In this document: piece after piece, positions 1 to 10,752 of the stretch
How the letters are laid out: the number at the start of each line of letters is the position of its first letter
Position numbering within the stretch: the first letter of the stretch is position 1
Assembly (NCBI RefSeq): GCF_017591435.1
Contig: NC_059300.1
Span: 1,096,218-1,160,217, forward strand
DNA length: 64,000 bases
DNA from: Portunus trituberculatus
Taxonomy: Eukaryota > Arthropoda > Malacostraca > Decapoda > Portunidae
Reading direction: 5' to 3'
Notes under the pieces: generated by a model
What the model was told of the DNA's origin: nothing
What the model saw: the letters and a program-made list of their open reading frames with translations, nothing else
Databases searched by the model: none
Program-made: the position numbers and the translations under genes

Positions 1-1133
1 CCCCTCACTGCTGTTCCACACACGCGGCAAGCCAGGGGAGGCCGGGGAGAGCATACACAACAGTGACAACACTAGACACAGGATTTTACCCAGGGTCCTT
101 CTGTAGGCTGCCAGCAAGGAAACGCTCCCGTCGTAGCTTCTGCATGGCGTGCCGTGCCCCCTCACCTTACTGTATCCTAACGGCGGGAGTGGGTCAGGCA
201 GTGTGCAGCTTCGTCTCTGGCGACGCCCCAAGCTATAGTCTGTTCCATCTATGAAGTCCGTTCAGGGTGGGGCAGAACACGTCGTTTACCTCTAGCCATA
301 ATGCCAAATCAATCTTCTTACATGTGTCTCTCTCTTATTTCCCATCCATGTGCTATTTGAAAGTGATATTTTATGTATGCTGTATATAATAAAGGAAGCC
401 ACACTGTACGGTGAGTTTTGATGTTTAGGATTATAACAACGATTTATAAAAATTCTGTGACCTGTGGCAGAGATTTTTTCCAATGTTGTCACGATGTGGT
501 GGTGGTGGTCAGTGTGTCTCCTTGAGTCCCTCACCTGGTTCAAGTCAGGTCAAGTGTCACGGCTCACGCGCCTCCCTTTCTCTGGCTACGAAACAAGATG
601 GAAACTACAACTCAGATTTTTACCTCATATAGGTGGTGTAGAAAAATAAGTAAAAAATGAATAATAAATAAATGAAATATAAATTATATATAGTTTATTA
701 AAAGAGAGAGAGAGAGAGAGGAGAGAGAGAGAAAAGGTGGGGGGAAGGAGAAAACAGGAGGCTTGAGAATAGGCAGCATTATCTAGTCCCTTAAGGCTAT
801 CCGAAAAGCAGTGAGGAATAGAGATCCACGCTATATCCAATTCGGTAAAAGAATGGCGGAACTAAATACCCACAACTCCTCCTCAACAAGTAATAGTTCC
901 AACCTGCACCTCCTCACTCTTCTGAACATCAACTATACTTACAGCACCCAGCCAAAAATTCATTATTGGTAATAAATCTACACAATACCAAGAGTCAAGG
1001 AAGCTGGCATAAAAATGAATAAATAATTCTGGTTGCTAGGGAAAGAAATGTCCCCCCTTCACACCCCCATTCTCTTATTTACAGGTTCTATTACCAGGGA
1101 AGGGGGGGATAACTAAAACACCCCTTATGTAAC
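1..1133 (-). repeat. 3' LTR (diverged, start outside window) of a minus-strand LTR retrotransposon
   Basis: Bases 1-240 match 5022-5275, and about 830-1130 match about 5500-5725, in the same order and orientation; this is the arrangement of two LTRs. The end near 1133 (CCCCTTATGTAAC) aligns with the TAACA end of the other copy at 5728. The first ~16 bases lie outside the window. This copy is about 400 bp longer than its partner because of extra sequence between about 290 and 760, which includes a (GA)n tract. LTR identity is visibly low, so the insertion is old. Confidence 0.75.
701..735. repeat. (GA)n microsatellite inside the left LTR
   Basis: An interrupted AGAGAG run lies in the part of the left LTR that has no counterpart in the right LTR. 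Confidence 0.9.
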
Positions 1134-1479
1134 CCTGCCCCCAACGCAAAGATAGTGGACCCGGCTATCACACAACAACAAAACAAAACATCAGCACAAA
1201 AGAAAATAGAGACACGGGCATAAAAAAATATTACATGACATAATTTTTGTGCCACCACGGCTTCCTCCTATTCCTCCTGGGCATGGCGATGTTACCGGCA
1301 TGCTTCACTGCTGCTTATTCGATGTCACTCCCACTGCTCTGGTGGCTCTCAGCGTCGCTGTCATCATCACCCTGGCCATGTCTTGGTCCCTGGTTGTGGC
1401 AGATCCATCTCAGCTGTCTCTTCACCTGCCTGTTGAGACACATTGCCCTGCTGTCCACTCCTCTCACATAGAGCATCAC

Positions 1480-1815
1480 CTCAGAGGATCAAAGGTACTT
1501 CCTGGTCACGTACCTTTAACTTCCTCTCTCAGAAGTCCAAACTTGCTCCCACTGGCATGAAGAAGTCAATCCCCAGCAGGCAAGGGTCTTCCAAAGTAAT
1601 GACAAAGACTGGCAACCTTTCTAGCATTCTTCCCATGCCAATGTTCACCATAACGGGGCCCCAAATAGTGACACACTGACCTATGATGCTACACAGCTAT
1701 TGCGCAGCTTTTGGCACGCTGCTCACATCCACTAAGTCCTCTCTCACAACTGTCTTCTTGGAACCTGTATCCACCACTAGCTGAACGGAGCACCCACTCA
1801 CCTTGCCTGACACGC
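1480..1815 (-). pseudogene. LTR retrotransposon aspartic protease, degraded
   Basis: Read on the minus strand, 1815 to 1740 gives the retropepsin active-site motif VVDTGSKKTVV. Further downstream, around 1545-1620, comes PVFVITLEDPCLLGIDFFM, the flap/C-terminal part of a Gypsy-type protease with its usual LLGxDF motif. In-frame stops separate these parts (for example after SKKTVV...PKAAQ and after GASLDF), so no active enzyme is expected. The enzyme would have cleaved the Gag-Pol polyprotein in the virus-like particle. It follows gag on the same strand. Nothing resembling RT, RNase H or integrase is found between it and the LTR at 1133, so most of pol is deleted. Family assignment rests on the DTG motif and the LLGxDF context; the LTR clade is not resolved. 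Confidence 0.75.
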
Positions 1816-1849
1816 ACGCTTGTAGGTGCTGATGTTAGCCGGCAACTTA

Positions 1850-3295
1850 TTCCTGGTGAGGCAGCATGACCTCCAACTGATACTTCGCTCCACTGCTCAG
1901 TCCAGCTGCATTTCCTATCTCCAACACTCCTTTGGGATCCTGGCAGTCCCTCCAGCAGTGTTCTGTGTGGCCACAACTCGAGCAGCACGGCTTGAAGAGC
2001 ATATGGCCGGTGTCCTCCAGCGAGCATGATCTTTGTGGCTGGCCACATTGCTCCCTCTTATGGCCCAACTTGCCACATCCCAGCAGGCTCCTCTGAACAC
2101 TCCTAGGCTCTCCTTGTGCCGGCAGCTCGTCTTGCCCGTCGTCGCCCTTCTAGCTTTCACATGGCGGGGCAGGGCGTCAGTTTCTCCTTCATAACAGGGC
2201 GGAACCAACTTTGGGGCATTGGTAGTGGTCCTTAGGAAGAACTTCATCTCAGAAGCTCGAGTAAGCGCCTCTTGAATGTCCTTTGGGTTAGCCTGCTTCA
2301 TGTAGATCTGCAAAGGCGAGTCCTAAAGAGTGTCTACAAAGCAGTCCCTTACAAGGAGGCTCACCATGTCCTCCTGCACTGTCGGTTATGCTCAGCAAAC
2401 CAAGGATTTCACTTCCTGTGCCAGCTGCATCAGAGGCTCACCTCGGCCCCTCACCCACACCTTCAGGTATGACCTGTGCAACTCCGCTTGCTGGAGATGC
2501 CCAAAACGACACTGCATGGCCTCTACCACATACCTGTAAGATGCCCTCTGAGCAGGCATCAAGTGACTCTGGATCTCCACCGCCTGGCCTCGTAGACAGG
2601 TGACTAAGTGCAGTGCTCGCTCCCCATCGCTTCACCCGTGAATGTCTGCCAACAACTCGAATTGAGCTTGGTAAGCCTCCCAAAGCACCTTTGTGTCGAA
2701 TTTCACTGGCTTTCTCCACTTATGACTGGCCCTTGGGGAAGGAGGTGGTGACCGACTGCACCTACAGTCCTCACTGCTGAGAGGCGAAGGAGGGCGCAGA
2801 AAGGTAACACCAGCTCCAAGCACTGGGACTGAGCACACAGCCCTCACTGGTGCCCCTGCATCCTCTTGATCTTTAACTGCTTCCTCCTTGAATTGGATTG
2901 CACTGATTGGAGCCTCCCGTTGTTTCTCTTCAACACAGGCACACTGTTCCTCAATGATCCCCTGCAGTTCCTGCAGAGCATGGGCGCAGTACTCTTTCAT
3001 CTCTTCCTTAACACTATTACATTTCACGTCAATATACTGCTTACTCTCATCCTGCACTGCTTGGATCTCGTCCTGCATGTCACATGCCACCTGGTACAAC
3101 TGCTGTTTCATCAGCTCTTTCAGCTGCGGCAGCTGTGACTTCCCATGACAGCTGTTCCAACTGCTGAGACTGTTTCCTTACCTCCTGTCTCATCTCCTGT
3201 GTCTGTTCCTTCATCTGCTGTGACTGCTTCTTCATTTACTGTAACATCCACTGAATGAACAGGTCAAGCTTGTCTGGGATGGAGGAGGCAGTCCC
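1850..3295 (-). pseudogene. LTR retrotransposon gag, frameshifted
   Basis: On the minus strand the N-terminal part is Gln/Lys/Glu-rich and probably coiled coil (MKKQSQQMKEQTQEM near 3230, then a 159-residue open stretch 3111-2632). The middle (about 2580-2200) carries capsid-like sequence in alternating frames, such as the stretch around WVRGRGEPLMQLAQEV. The C-terminal part has two zinc knuckles. The second (about 1941-1985) is a complete CX2CX4HX4C, read as CSSCGHTEHCWRDC. The first (about 2046-2080) reads LLGCGKLGHKREQC and lacks its first cysteine. At least four frame changes are needed to follow the protein. Gag would package element RNA in the cytoplasm. The zinc knuckles followed by a DTG protease on the same strand make the gag-pro identification secure; the exact start is not. 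Confidence 0.75.
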
Positions 3296-3339
3296 ATTGA
3301 TAGTTGGTGACACCGCATCCTCTTTTGAGATAGGAGAAG

Positions 3340-4890
3340 CAGCCCGGCTTGGAGATAAATACATTAACATCATACACATGAATGTCAGATCAATCCAAAA
3401 AAACTTTGATGCTTTCAAAACTTTCCTAAATAGTCTCCCCAAGCCTCCAGATTTTATTGCCCTCACCGAAACCTGGCTACGAGCATCATCCAAACATTTA
3501 TATGCCCTTGATGGTTATGTCTCACACAATCTCGTAAAAACAAATAGAGAACATGGTGGCATAACAATTTTCATTAAAGATATTTTTTCCTTTGAACTAA
3601 TAAACGATTACTGTTTCATAAATGATGACATAGAAATCTGCACAACTAAACTAAAAATATTAAGTTCCTCATATGTTATTTCAGTTATCTATAGACCTTA
3701 CAGCAAACATATTGCAGTCAATGAATTCAATATAATTTCTAATCAAATATTCTCTAATGATATATCTAGATGTAATAAAACTATTCTACTTGGAGATTTT
3801 AATATTAATCTGTTAGAACATTCAACTCACCTCCCTACAAATATTTTCCTTAATACAATGCAAGCCTTAAATAACTTTCCCCATATTTCCCACCCAAGAA
3901 GATTCCCAGATAACCCTGATTTTGGTCAACCATCCTTACTGGATCAAATCTAGACAAATTTTACTCCACCATCTTCCTCTGGCATCATCCATTTCAATCT
4001 ATCTGATCATTTACCTATATTTATTAACATAACTCTAAATTTCGCTCTAGACTTTAAACATAAAATCAACTTTAGGGTCTTCAACAACTCAAACCATAAT
4101 CTCTTCACAAATTAATTATCTAAAGTAATGTGGGGCAATTTGTTGTCTTCTTCTGATACAAATGAAAACTTCAACACTTTCCATAATAAGATAAACACTT
4201 TGTATAATGCATGTTTCCCTCTAAAAACAAAATATATCTCGAGTAAATGACTACAAAACCCTTGGATCATGACTGGCCTACTAAACTCTATAAGACACAA
4301 GTGTATTTTATTTAAGAGCTATAAGGTGGGTTTAGTAACTCATACATTTTATAAAGATTACCGTAATCATGTGACAAAACTAATTAAAGTGACAAAGTCT
4401 AACTATTATCACCAGATTTTTTGTAACTTCAGAAATAATACTAAAAACATTTGGCAAACGATTAATCAAATAAGAAACAATACAAACTTGAAACAGAACG
4501 TAACAACCCTGCACTACAATAATGCAACTTTAGATACACCTCTTGACATAGCTGAGGCCTTCAATAATTACTTTTGCAATATTGCCTCCGAGCTAAATGA
4601 TAAACTACCTAAGTCTGACAGAAGCCCACTTCATTACCCAAAAAAAACATTTCCGTCATTCTATGTTGCTGCCACCAGTATCTATCTACGATACAAAAAA
4701 TGCTCTGACATCACTAAAAAACAAAAACTCTAGTGTAAATGAGATTTCAGTTTCAGTACTAAAACATAACCCTGAGCTATTCTCCATACCATTAACCATC
4801 CTCTTCAATCAATCTATTACAACAGGGACTTTCCCATCTGTACTAAAACAAGCAAAAGTCACCCTATTTTGAAAAGTGGCCCAAATAACA
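3340..4890 (+). pseudogene. Non-LTR retrotransposon fragment: AP-like endonuclease plus start of RT (LINE J)
   Basis: An open stretch to 3953 reads as an apurinic-type endonuclease: IIHMNVRSIQKNFDAF (N-terminal Asn motif), FIALTETWL (catalytic Glu), VISVIYRP, then ILLGDFNINLL (GDFN motif). After a stop, LSDHLPIF (about 3997-4020) supplies the SDH motif. Further frames give the linker and the first RT residues (PLTILFNQSITTGTFPSVLKQAKVT), which break off near 4880, before any RT catalytic motif. The protein would nick target DNA during target-primed reverse transcription. It lies on the strand opposite the LTR element that surrounds it. Its sequence is clearly unlike the LINE A-I copies; it resembles Jockey/L2-type endonucleases, but the clade is not resolved. 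No 3' tail is seen. Confidence 0.8.
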
Positions 4891-4992
4891 TGTACTCCCT
4901 GGCTATAAATAAATGTTCAAAATGTTCAAAATGTTCACTACGTTCGCCATCTCGCCTCTTCCTGGCAAGATAGCCTACAGGCATATCCCAAA

Positions 4993-5004
4993 CTCCTGAC
5001 ACCA
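4993..5004 (-). other. Primer binding site for tRNA-Leu
   Basis: The + strand reads CTCCTGACACCA directly beside the LTR (one base, then TG of the LTR at 5006). This equals the 3' end plus CCA of eukaryotic tRNA-Leu species (known ending ...CACTCCTGACACCA). On the minus strand it is therefore TGGTGTCAGGAG just inside the 5' LTR. The preceding ATCCCA also fits the T-arm side, with a two-base insertion. This fixes the element's orientation as minus and makes 5006-5728 the 5' LTR. Confidence 0.75.
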
Positions 5005-5005
5005 T

Positions 5006-5728
5006 TGTTACGTTAACCACCCCCCCATCACTGCTGTCCCCCACACATGTGGCAAGGCAGGGGAGGCCGGGGAGAACATATGCAACACTGCACCTGCTTG
5101 AGCCACACAGAGGCTCAATACAGGATTTTATCCCCAGTTCTCCTGTAGGCTGCCAGCAAGGAAACACTCTTGTTATAGCTCCTGGATGGCGTGCCATGCC
5201 CCCTCGCCTTACTGTATCTTCGTGGCAGGTGGGGCAGGCAATGTGCAGCCTCATCTGTAGCAATGCCACAAGCTAGTAGACAGCACAGATTGGAGTACAA
5301 AATTCCAGTGGTATAACACTTTCCTTAGGCACTTATGTCTTTCTAACTCTGGTGACAAGGCAAGGCTTCCTTAGTTATCCTCCCTATATAGCTCTTTCGT
5401 CAAACTAAATCCTGATCGATATCTAATCCCTAGAAGCTATCCCCGAGGCAGTGAAGATCAGAGAAATTAGCCTTCTCCAAGTCTGTTTATTATAACGACA
5501 ATTCGGTAGAAAATTGGCAGGACTAAACACCCATAACTCCTCCCCAACACGTAATAGTGCCAACCTGCACTGCCTCACTCTTCTCAACATCAATTATACC
5601 TACAGCACCCAGCCAGAAATTTATTTATTGGTAATAAATTTACACAATACATAGAGTTAAGGAAACTGGCATAAAAACAGGTTTTATCATTAGGGAGGGG
5701 GGATAACTAAAACACCCCTTACATAACA
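5006..5728 (-). repeat. 5' LTR of the minus-strand LTR retrotransposon
   Basis: The 723-bp repeat begins TGTTACG and ends TAACA, a short inverted TG...CA typical of Gypsy-type LTRs. It matches the left-hand copy (1-1133) at both its outer and inner parts. The tRNA-Leu primer site adjoins its left edge. The target duplication cannot be tested because the other outer edge is off the window. Confidence 0.8.
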
Positions 5729-6499
5729 CTAGGTTGCCTGTACCTTTGCTGTAGCTTTATTTATGCAGCAGCATTTCTTTGATCTCACCCCCAAAATCCT
5801 TGTCCACAAAACTGGAAATCTAGAAAATGGGACATTTTATATCTGTATTTAATCACCTATATGAAATTTCTTAGAATGCCAAAAGACTAACATTTGTAAT
5901 TCAAAGGTGACACTCCTGAAACTACTAAAAGTTTTAGTTATAATTCCATAATTTTAGATTCGCCAAGTTTATAATTTTACAGTTAATAATTTTATTGTGT
6001 AGTACGTAGATTACAATTTGGAAAGTATTACATTTTGCCACGAAATAAAGTTATCATTCAAAAATTAGTATGCCAATACTAATTCCATAATCCCTAAGAC
6101 TTTTATTATCAATGGCAAGGTAAACTTTAAAATTAATAATGTCAAAGAAAATACAGCTCAGATGCTTAAGTGCCATAACAACATGGCCACTCTAATAATA
6201 TTTCCAGATTTGTGAACAGTGATGGCCTGTATTGTTACTTTTTATGAATCACATGCTCTTACCCTCTTGTATTCTTAGCTAGTTATCAAAAATATAAAAC
6301 ATAAACCCATAACTCCATGATGATTTCCTTAAGTTTATATATGGTATTATGATGATGATATTCAGCAGCTGAATATACAACTGGATGATGTAAGCATTTT
6401 GCTTTTCAAGACATGGAAAACACATTATCCCTTCCCTGCCTGTAACACAAATACAATGGTTGCAAGTCACTGAACCCAGTCTTTCTATTTTCCTACCAG
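5729..6499. other. AT-rich intron sequence upstream of the first visible receptor exon
   Basis: No coding or repeat signal was recognised. It ends in a pyrimidine tract and CAG acceptor (6497-6499). The LTR element to the left therefore probably lies in the same intron, between the exons for TM2 and TM3. Confidence 0.6.
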
Positions 6500-6656
6500 A
6501 CATGGGCATGCAAGCTGATGATCTGTGTGTGGCAGTACTTCATCCTGGCCAACTACTCATGGCTGCTGATGGAAGGGCTCTACCTGCATAGCCTCATCTT
6601 CATGGCTTTATTCACAGATTCTTCAGCAATCACCCTTTACATCCTTCTGGGTTGGG
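6500..6656 (+). CDS. PTH-receptor-like class B GPCR, exon a (TM3 to start of TM4)
   Basis: The acceptor TTTTCCTACCAG precedes a phase-0 exon reading TWACKLMICVWQYF... with ANYSWLLMEGLYLHSLIFMA, the TM3/ICL2 signature of class B (secretin-family) receptors. LYLHSLIFMA is the form found in parathyroid-hormone receptors. The Cys of WACKLM is the TM3 cysteine that bonds to ECL2. The donor G|GTGGGT at 6657 is phase 1 and splits the Gly codon of the TM4 motif GWG|LP, which the next exon completes exactly. The open frame running on to 6979 is intron read-through. The receptor sits in the plasma membrane and would couple a peptide hormone to Gs/cAMP signalling (known for the family). The ectodomain and TM1-2 exons are not in this window. 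Confidence 0.9.
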
Positions 6657-7027
6657 GTGGGTTCTTCAAGCCTTCAGTTTATGATGATGCTGATGCAATA
6701 AATAGATATATCTTATTTTGGGATTCAACTAGCATAGATTCCAACTTTCTTTTAATATCTTTATTCTATTATTCATATAGGATATTCTTGATTTCATTAG
6801 TATCTACTGACATAATGTATGCTAAAATTTGTTTCTTTCTTCGATTATTTTATCAAATAAAGAAAGCTTTTAGGTCAGCTTCTTACATACTAAATTCACT
6901 TTCCAGCACTTTGAATCACTGCTTGAATGTATTTCAAGCAATTTCCTCTGAGACTAAGTATAGTGTAATACCATCATAATCTTAATGATTATGTATTCTT
7001 AAGAGATCTTCCCTTGTCACGGTGCAG

Positions 7028-7247
7028 GCCTGCCACTTGGATGTGTGGCAATGTGGGCCACGCTGCGGGCCACACTTGATGACACCCACTGCTGGACTGT
7101 CAACAATGTGCAGTGGATCTTCTGGGTTAGCATTCGAGCACCTGTCGCCATCTCAAATCTCATCAACTTCTCTTTTTTTCTGAATGTAGTTCGGGTTCTC
7201 ATCCTCAAACTTAGGTCTTCTATCTCTGCTGAGTCCATGAAGTACAG
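7028..7247 (+). CDS. PTH-receptor-like class B GPCR, exon b (TM4, ECL2, TM5)
   Basis: The acceptor GGTGCAG precedes GC, which completes the Gly codon from exon a, then LPLGCVAMWATLRATL (TM4). DDTHCW follows, the conserved Cys-Trp of ECL2. Then come TM5 with SNLINFSFFLNVVRVLILKL and the start of ICL3 (RSSISAESMKY). The donor AG|GTGAGT at 7248 is phase 2 and near-consensus. The order and spacing match secretin-family receptors, with VRVL.LKLR the usual class B TM5 end. No frame defects are present, so the gene looks intact here. Confidence 0.9.
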
Positions 7248-8014
7248 GTGAGTGCCAATGAGTCTTCAGAAGCATGAATACAGGTTTCTTTCTAGTCAAT
7301 CTATTTATGATGTTGGTTGTTGCCTTAGTCCAACATTTACAAGTTTTAGAAGCCTATTCCTCAGTATCTGAAGCTCTTGTTAAGATATTTTGTTTAATAT
7401 TGTTTCATTCAGAAATTGGTATGAAATTAATCTTCTGATAAAAAAGCTGTATTCACCATTTTTTCATGTAAAGGTCTCCTTCTATGTACAGTACCATTAA
7501 ATTATGATGTAAGACTCTCTGCATTTAAAGATATCAGGATAAGCACCTATGCCCATAGGTGGTAAACAGTAAGGTCTCTCAAAAGTAATGATGATACAAT
7601 GTGTCTCTAAGTATCAGGATGGAAATCTTCCCACATTCTCTTTAAAAAAGCTCAGTTTTAAAGAAAACTGAAGTTTAATTCATTCATAGTTAAACTGATA
7701 TACAAGAAATTTATATAAAATGAAGCAACAAACTTGTGTAGTCACTGTGATTAGAATCACACAAGCTCTGAGATTATCATAGTACCAGACAATTATTAGT
7801 GTTCCAAGATTAAGGTGCTGTCCTGTTCTTGTAGTTAAGGTTTGACGACTAACTCAGATCTGTCACATGGTTAAAGATTTATCTTGTCTTCAGACTAGTA
7901 TCTCTAAGTGACCATGAAGGAAGGAAATATTACACATGCAATCAACTATTCTAGTATATCAAGCTCATGAAGCAGGCACAGACTTCTTCCTGACTCTTGA
8001 TTTTCTTGCTGCAG

Positions 8015-8153
8015 GAAGCTTGGCAAGTCTACGCTGGTACTGGTGCCTCTATTTGGTGTCCACTATTTTGTGCTGTGGGGACTCTCCACCTCCACCAACA
8101 CCTATGTAGAGCTAGTCTGGCTTTTCCTTGATCAAGTTTTTGCTTCCTTTCAG
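8015..8153 (+). CDS. PTH-receptor-like class B GPCR, exon c (TM6, ECL3, start of TM7)
   Basis: The acceptor TTGCTGCAG is followed by the base completing Arg, then KLGKSTLVLVPLFGVHYFVL. The KSTLVLxPLFGVHY form of TM6 is characteristic of PTH receptors; PDF and calcitonin-type arthropod receptors carry KAVRAA...PLLGITN instead (family knowledge). ECL3 (STSTNTYVELVW) and FLDQVFASFQ, the first half of TM7, follow. The donor CAG|GTAGGT at 8154 is phase 0. The exon/intron cut after SFQ is the same as in vertebrate class B receptor genes. Confidence 0.92.
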
Positions 8154-8235
8154 GTAGGTCCACAAATAAAAAGGCTAAGTCAGATCAATTATACTCTAAA
8201 TCCTATGTTTTTGTGCCTAATTGGTGCATCTATCA

Positions 8236-8262
8236 CTATGCGATAGCTGAAATCACGATAGC
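8236..8262 (-). repeat. Possible relic of the MITE family seen at 17840-18070
   Basis: Reverse-complemented, this stretch reads GGCTATCGTGATTTCAGCTA followed by TCGCATA, which matches the inner terminal repeat of the 17840-18070 element (GGCTATCGTGACTTCAGCTA...) with one or two differences. Element ends and a TA duplication could not be located. Confidence 0.4.
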
Positions 8263-9007
8263 CAAAGTGAAGAACCTATGGTAATAAATCAAATTGACAC
8301 TAGGACCTCCAAGCTGTCATTTTTTGTCACATTTTGCTCAGTTTTATACCATGAAACAATATAAAAATAGAAATAATTAATTATGAAAAAAAACTTACCT
8401 AATCAAGAATCATAATTAATAACAATATAATAAGAGCAATCAATAACAATCATGATAATAACATGAATAAAATATGTTTCACGTGACATCATAACCTGAA
8501 AGTTTTTGAATGATAGGCATGCGATAGCGGTAATTTCGTGAGCAAAATAGAAATATATGCAGCTTTTTAAGTATGCACAATAGCAGTAAAATGCAATAGC
8601 GGAAGGTGCAGTAGCAAAGAATTTTGTGTACATATGTGCATAGCAACATTTAATCAAGTACTAAAGTCTTAGACATTTTCTTACATTGTTGGTCTCATCA
8701 TGTAAAGAAAGAGAATAACAATTCCTCACCAATTCACTAACCTCAATCATAGTAATGAATTGCACTAGCTATTACAATTACAGCTACAACATTTTATCAG
8801 CTAACTAACATATATGTAGTGTACAGTACAATATTCCAGTTATTTGAGGGATCTTTAACTCTTTAGAATATTTCATTCATCTATTCTTCTTGTAAGCAAC
8901 TACATTTTTTTGTTTCTTGCAACCTATATTTTTGTGTTCTTAAAAAATGTAATACTGACTTTTATTACACTTCAATGGAAAAGCTCTCATAAAATGTGTG
9001 ATTACAG
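8263..9007. other. AT-rich intron
   Basis: No gene was seen. Scattered ATAGCGG/CGATAGC words (about 8510-8610) may belong to the same decayed MITE noted just upstream. The intron ends in TGATTACAG at 9007. Confidence 0.5.
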
Positions 9008-9153
9008 GGCTTCTTTGTGGCTGTGTTATACTGCCTCATGAATGGTGAGGTGCGTCAGGAGCTGCGAAAACTGTACAACCGCTGGTACAAAGGCGACCCT
9101 CTTGTTGTTAACTCCCAGTCTACTATGATCTCCCACACCAAAACCTATGCCAG
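9008..9153 (+). CDS. PTH-receptor-like class B GPCR, exon d (TM7, helix 8, proximal tail)
   Basis: The exon reads GFFVAVLYCLMNGEVRQELR, the invariant TM7/helix-8 signature of class B receptors, then a basic helix (RKLYNRWYKG) and STMISHTKTYA. MISHT corresponds to the conserved MVSHT segment in the PTH1R tail. The frame continues into intron. No GT donor in the needed phase 2 is available. Cutting at 9153 (CCAG|GCATGA) gives phase 2 and joins in frame to the next exon, implying a GC-AG intron. The 3' limit is therefore an inference; the TM7 part is secure. Confidence 0.85.
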
Positions 9154-9671
9154 GCATGATACCTTATCTGCTGTCTGTTTCTTTGGACACGTTTTTCTTC
9201 TCTGTGACTGGATAATATAGCATGTTTACCATACACTAACACCTACTATTAAGCTATTGATATCATGTTTATAATGATAGATTAATGCAAATCTGATCCA
9301 CTCCATTCTAATCATTTTATGAGCCAACCAACTTATCATTCATGCCCCTTGGCATCACAACAATGACTGCAGTTACTGACTTAACATTCTTGAGCAGTGG
9401 CCATGTGTATGTTTTTTCATTATCATCCCAGGATGAATGTATCCATATGGCTGCATACAATTGTGACTATATACACAATTATTAAATTATTTCAGCCTAC
9501 ATTAATAGTCTAAACTCTTTCACTTTAATTCATTACAGAGTGAGACACCCTTATCCAATCTTAAAAGCATAATTAAATGCATCTGGAATATCTGTAAGGC
9601 AGAAAATAGTCTTTTACCCTTATCTGTATATATTTTGCTGAACTAACATTTCCTGTTTCTCTTTTCCACAG

Positions 9672-9861
9672 CCGCGGCAGGACATCCCTCCATTCCATTC
9701 ACTCACAAGCCGAGCGGAAGGACAGGCAGACTCCATCACCACAGATGGCACGCTCTATCGGCAGTGATGCACCTAACTTCCCTTGTCCCAACAATGCCTC
9801 TGCTTCACCCTCTCCAACAGCCACTCTTACCCCAACCTACAACTCCAAGCATCACTCCAGG
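9672..9861 (+). CDS. PTH-receptor-like class B GPCR, exon e (cytoplasmic tail)
   Basis: The acceptor TCTTTTCCACAG at 9671 is followed by C (third base of a Ser codon begun in exon d), then RGRTSLHSIHSQAERKDRQ and a Ser/Thr/Pro-rich stretch (FPCPNNASASPSPTATLTPT). The donor AGG|GTATGC at 9862 is phase 0. The serine-rich composition fits a tail phosphorylated by GPCR kinases for arrestin binding (family knowledge). The assignment rests on splice sites, phase and open frame rather than on strong sequence conservation. Confidence 0.75.
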
Positions 9862-10633
9862 GTATGCACAATGCTGCTTTCTTCCACGATTTCTACCCTG
9901 ATCAATGTGTAGGTTATCATTACATCTAACAATTTTTGATAAACCAAATCTAAATTCTATTTACTCTGACACCAGTTCTTCAAAAGCTCCTCATGGGAGT
10001 CACAAAAAAAAATTATTTGCTCTTCTCTATACACTACTCTTATACTATTCACCTTTTCAATTACTTATCACCCTTCTCTTCCCAGTATTCAAAATCTGTC
10101 CTTCCATTTTAAAGGGTACCTTCCTCTCACACTTTCTTGAAGTCTCAAGTTTCAACATATTCTCCATATGATTTAACTTTTCCCTTATTCTGAGTTATTA
10201 AAGAATATACTGCATTTGACTATTTAAATAATTCTATGAACAATTACTTCATCATCAGCAAATATAAGTATATTACAGTATATACATTTAGTTCCATAGC
10301 TTTCACCATCTATCCCATTCACACCACAAAATATTTCTCAAATGCTAATCTTTTCTATCTTACTAACAAATAATATTGTTGCCACCAGCAAATAAGTCAC
10401 CACATAATGATTTCCTTGCTTTTACAGCCATTCCTAACCAAATGCTTAACAAGAGTACCACTTTTTTTTTCTTCTCTCTAATATAATAGATAATTCCATA
10501 AACCATAAACCATATTCAAAGCTAGTAAGTCTACATCACAAGTTATTGTAATTGGTATGTGATTCATAGAAGTTATTAAAAAAATATCTTGGATAATACA
10601 AAGTAAAATAGTTTTATAGTTACTGTAGTGTAA
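9862..10633. other. AT-rich start of a 7.25-kb intron
   Basis: No gene or repeat was recognised before the (CA)n tract at 10634. The intron runs to 17112 and is otherwise filled by LINE A1, a SINE fragment and LINE A2. Confidence 0.55.
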
Positions 10634-10656
10634 AACACAAACACACACACACACAC
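10634..10656. repeat. (CA)n tract at the 5' edge of LINE A1
   Basis: A CA dinucleotide run lies immediately before the first LINE-like sequence. It is one of the (AC)n tracts found at the upstream edges of LINE copies in this window. Confidence 0.85.
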
Positions 10657-10752
10657 TTTTTACAGAGGCCTGGGCGAGTGTGTGGCACTTGTTTTCAGGA
10701 ATACATTGTTAGAAAAGCATGAGTATGAAAGAGATTACATCTAAATGCAGGT

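Noticed and set aside
6657..6979. Continuation of the receptor exon a frame
   Set aside because: A donor at 6657 restores GWG|LP with exon b; the following residues have no class B similarity.
6500..9153. Assignment of the receptor to the PDF, DH31 or DH44 receptor groups
   Set aside because: Those arthropod receptors have KAVRAA/PLLGITN-type TM6, whereas this one has KSTLVLVPLFGVHY and the PTH-type LYLHSLIFMA and tail end.
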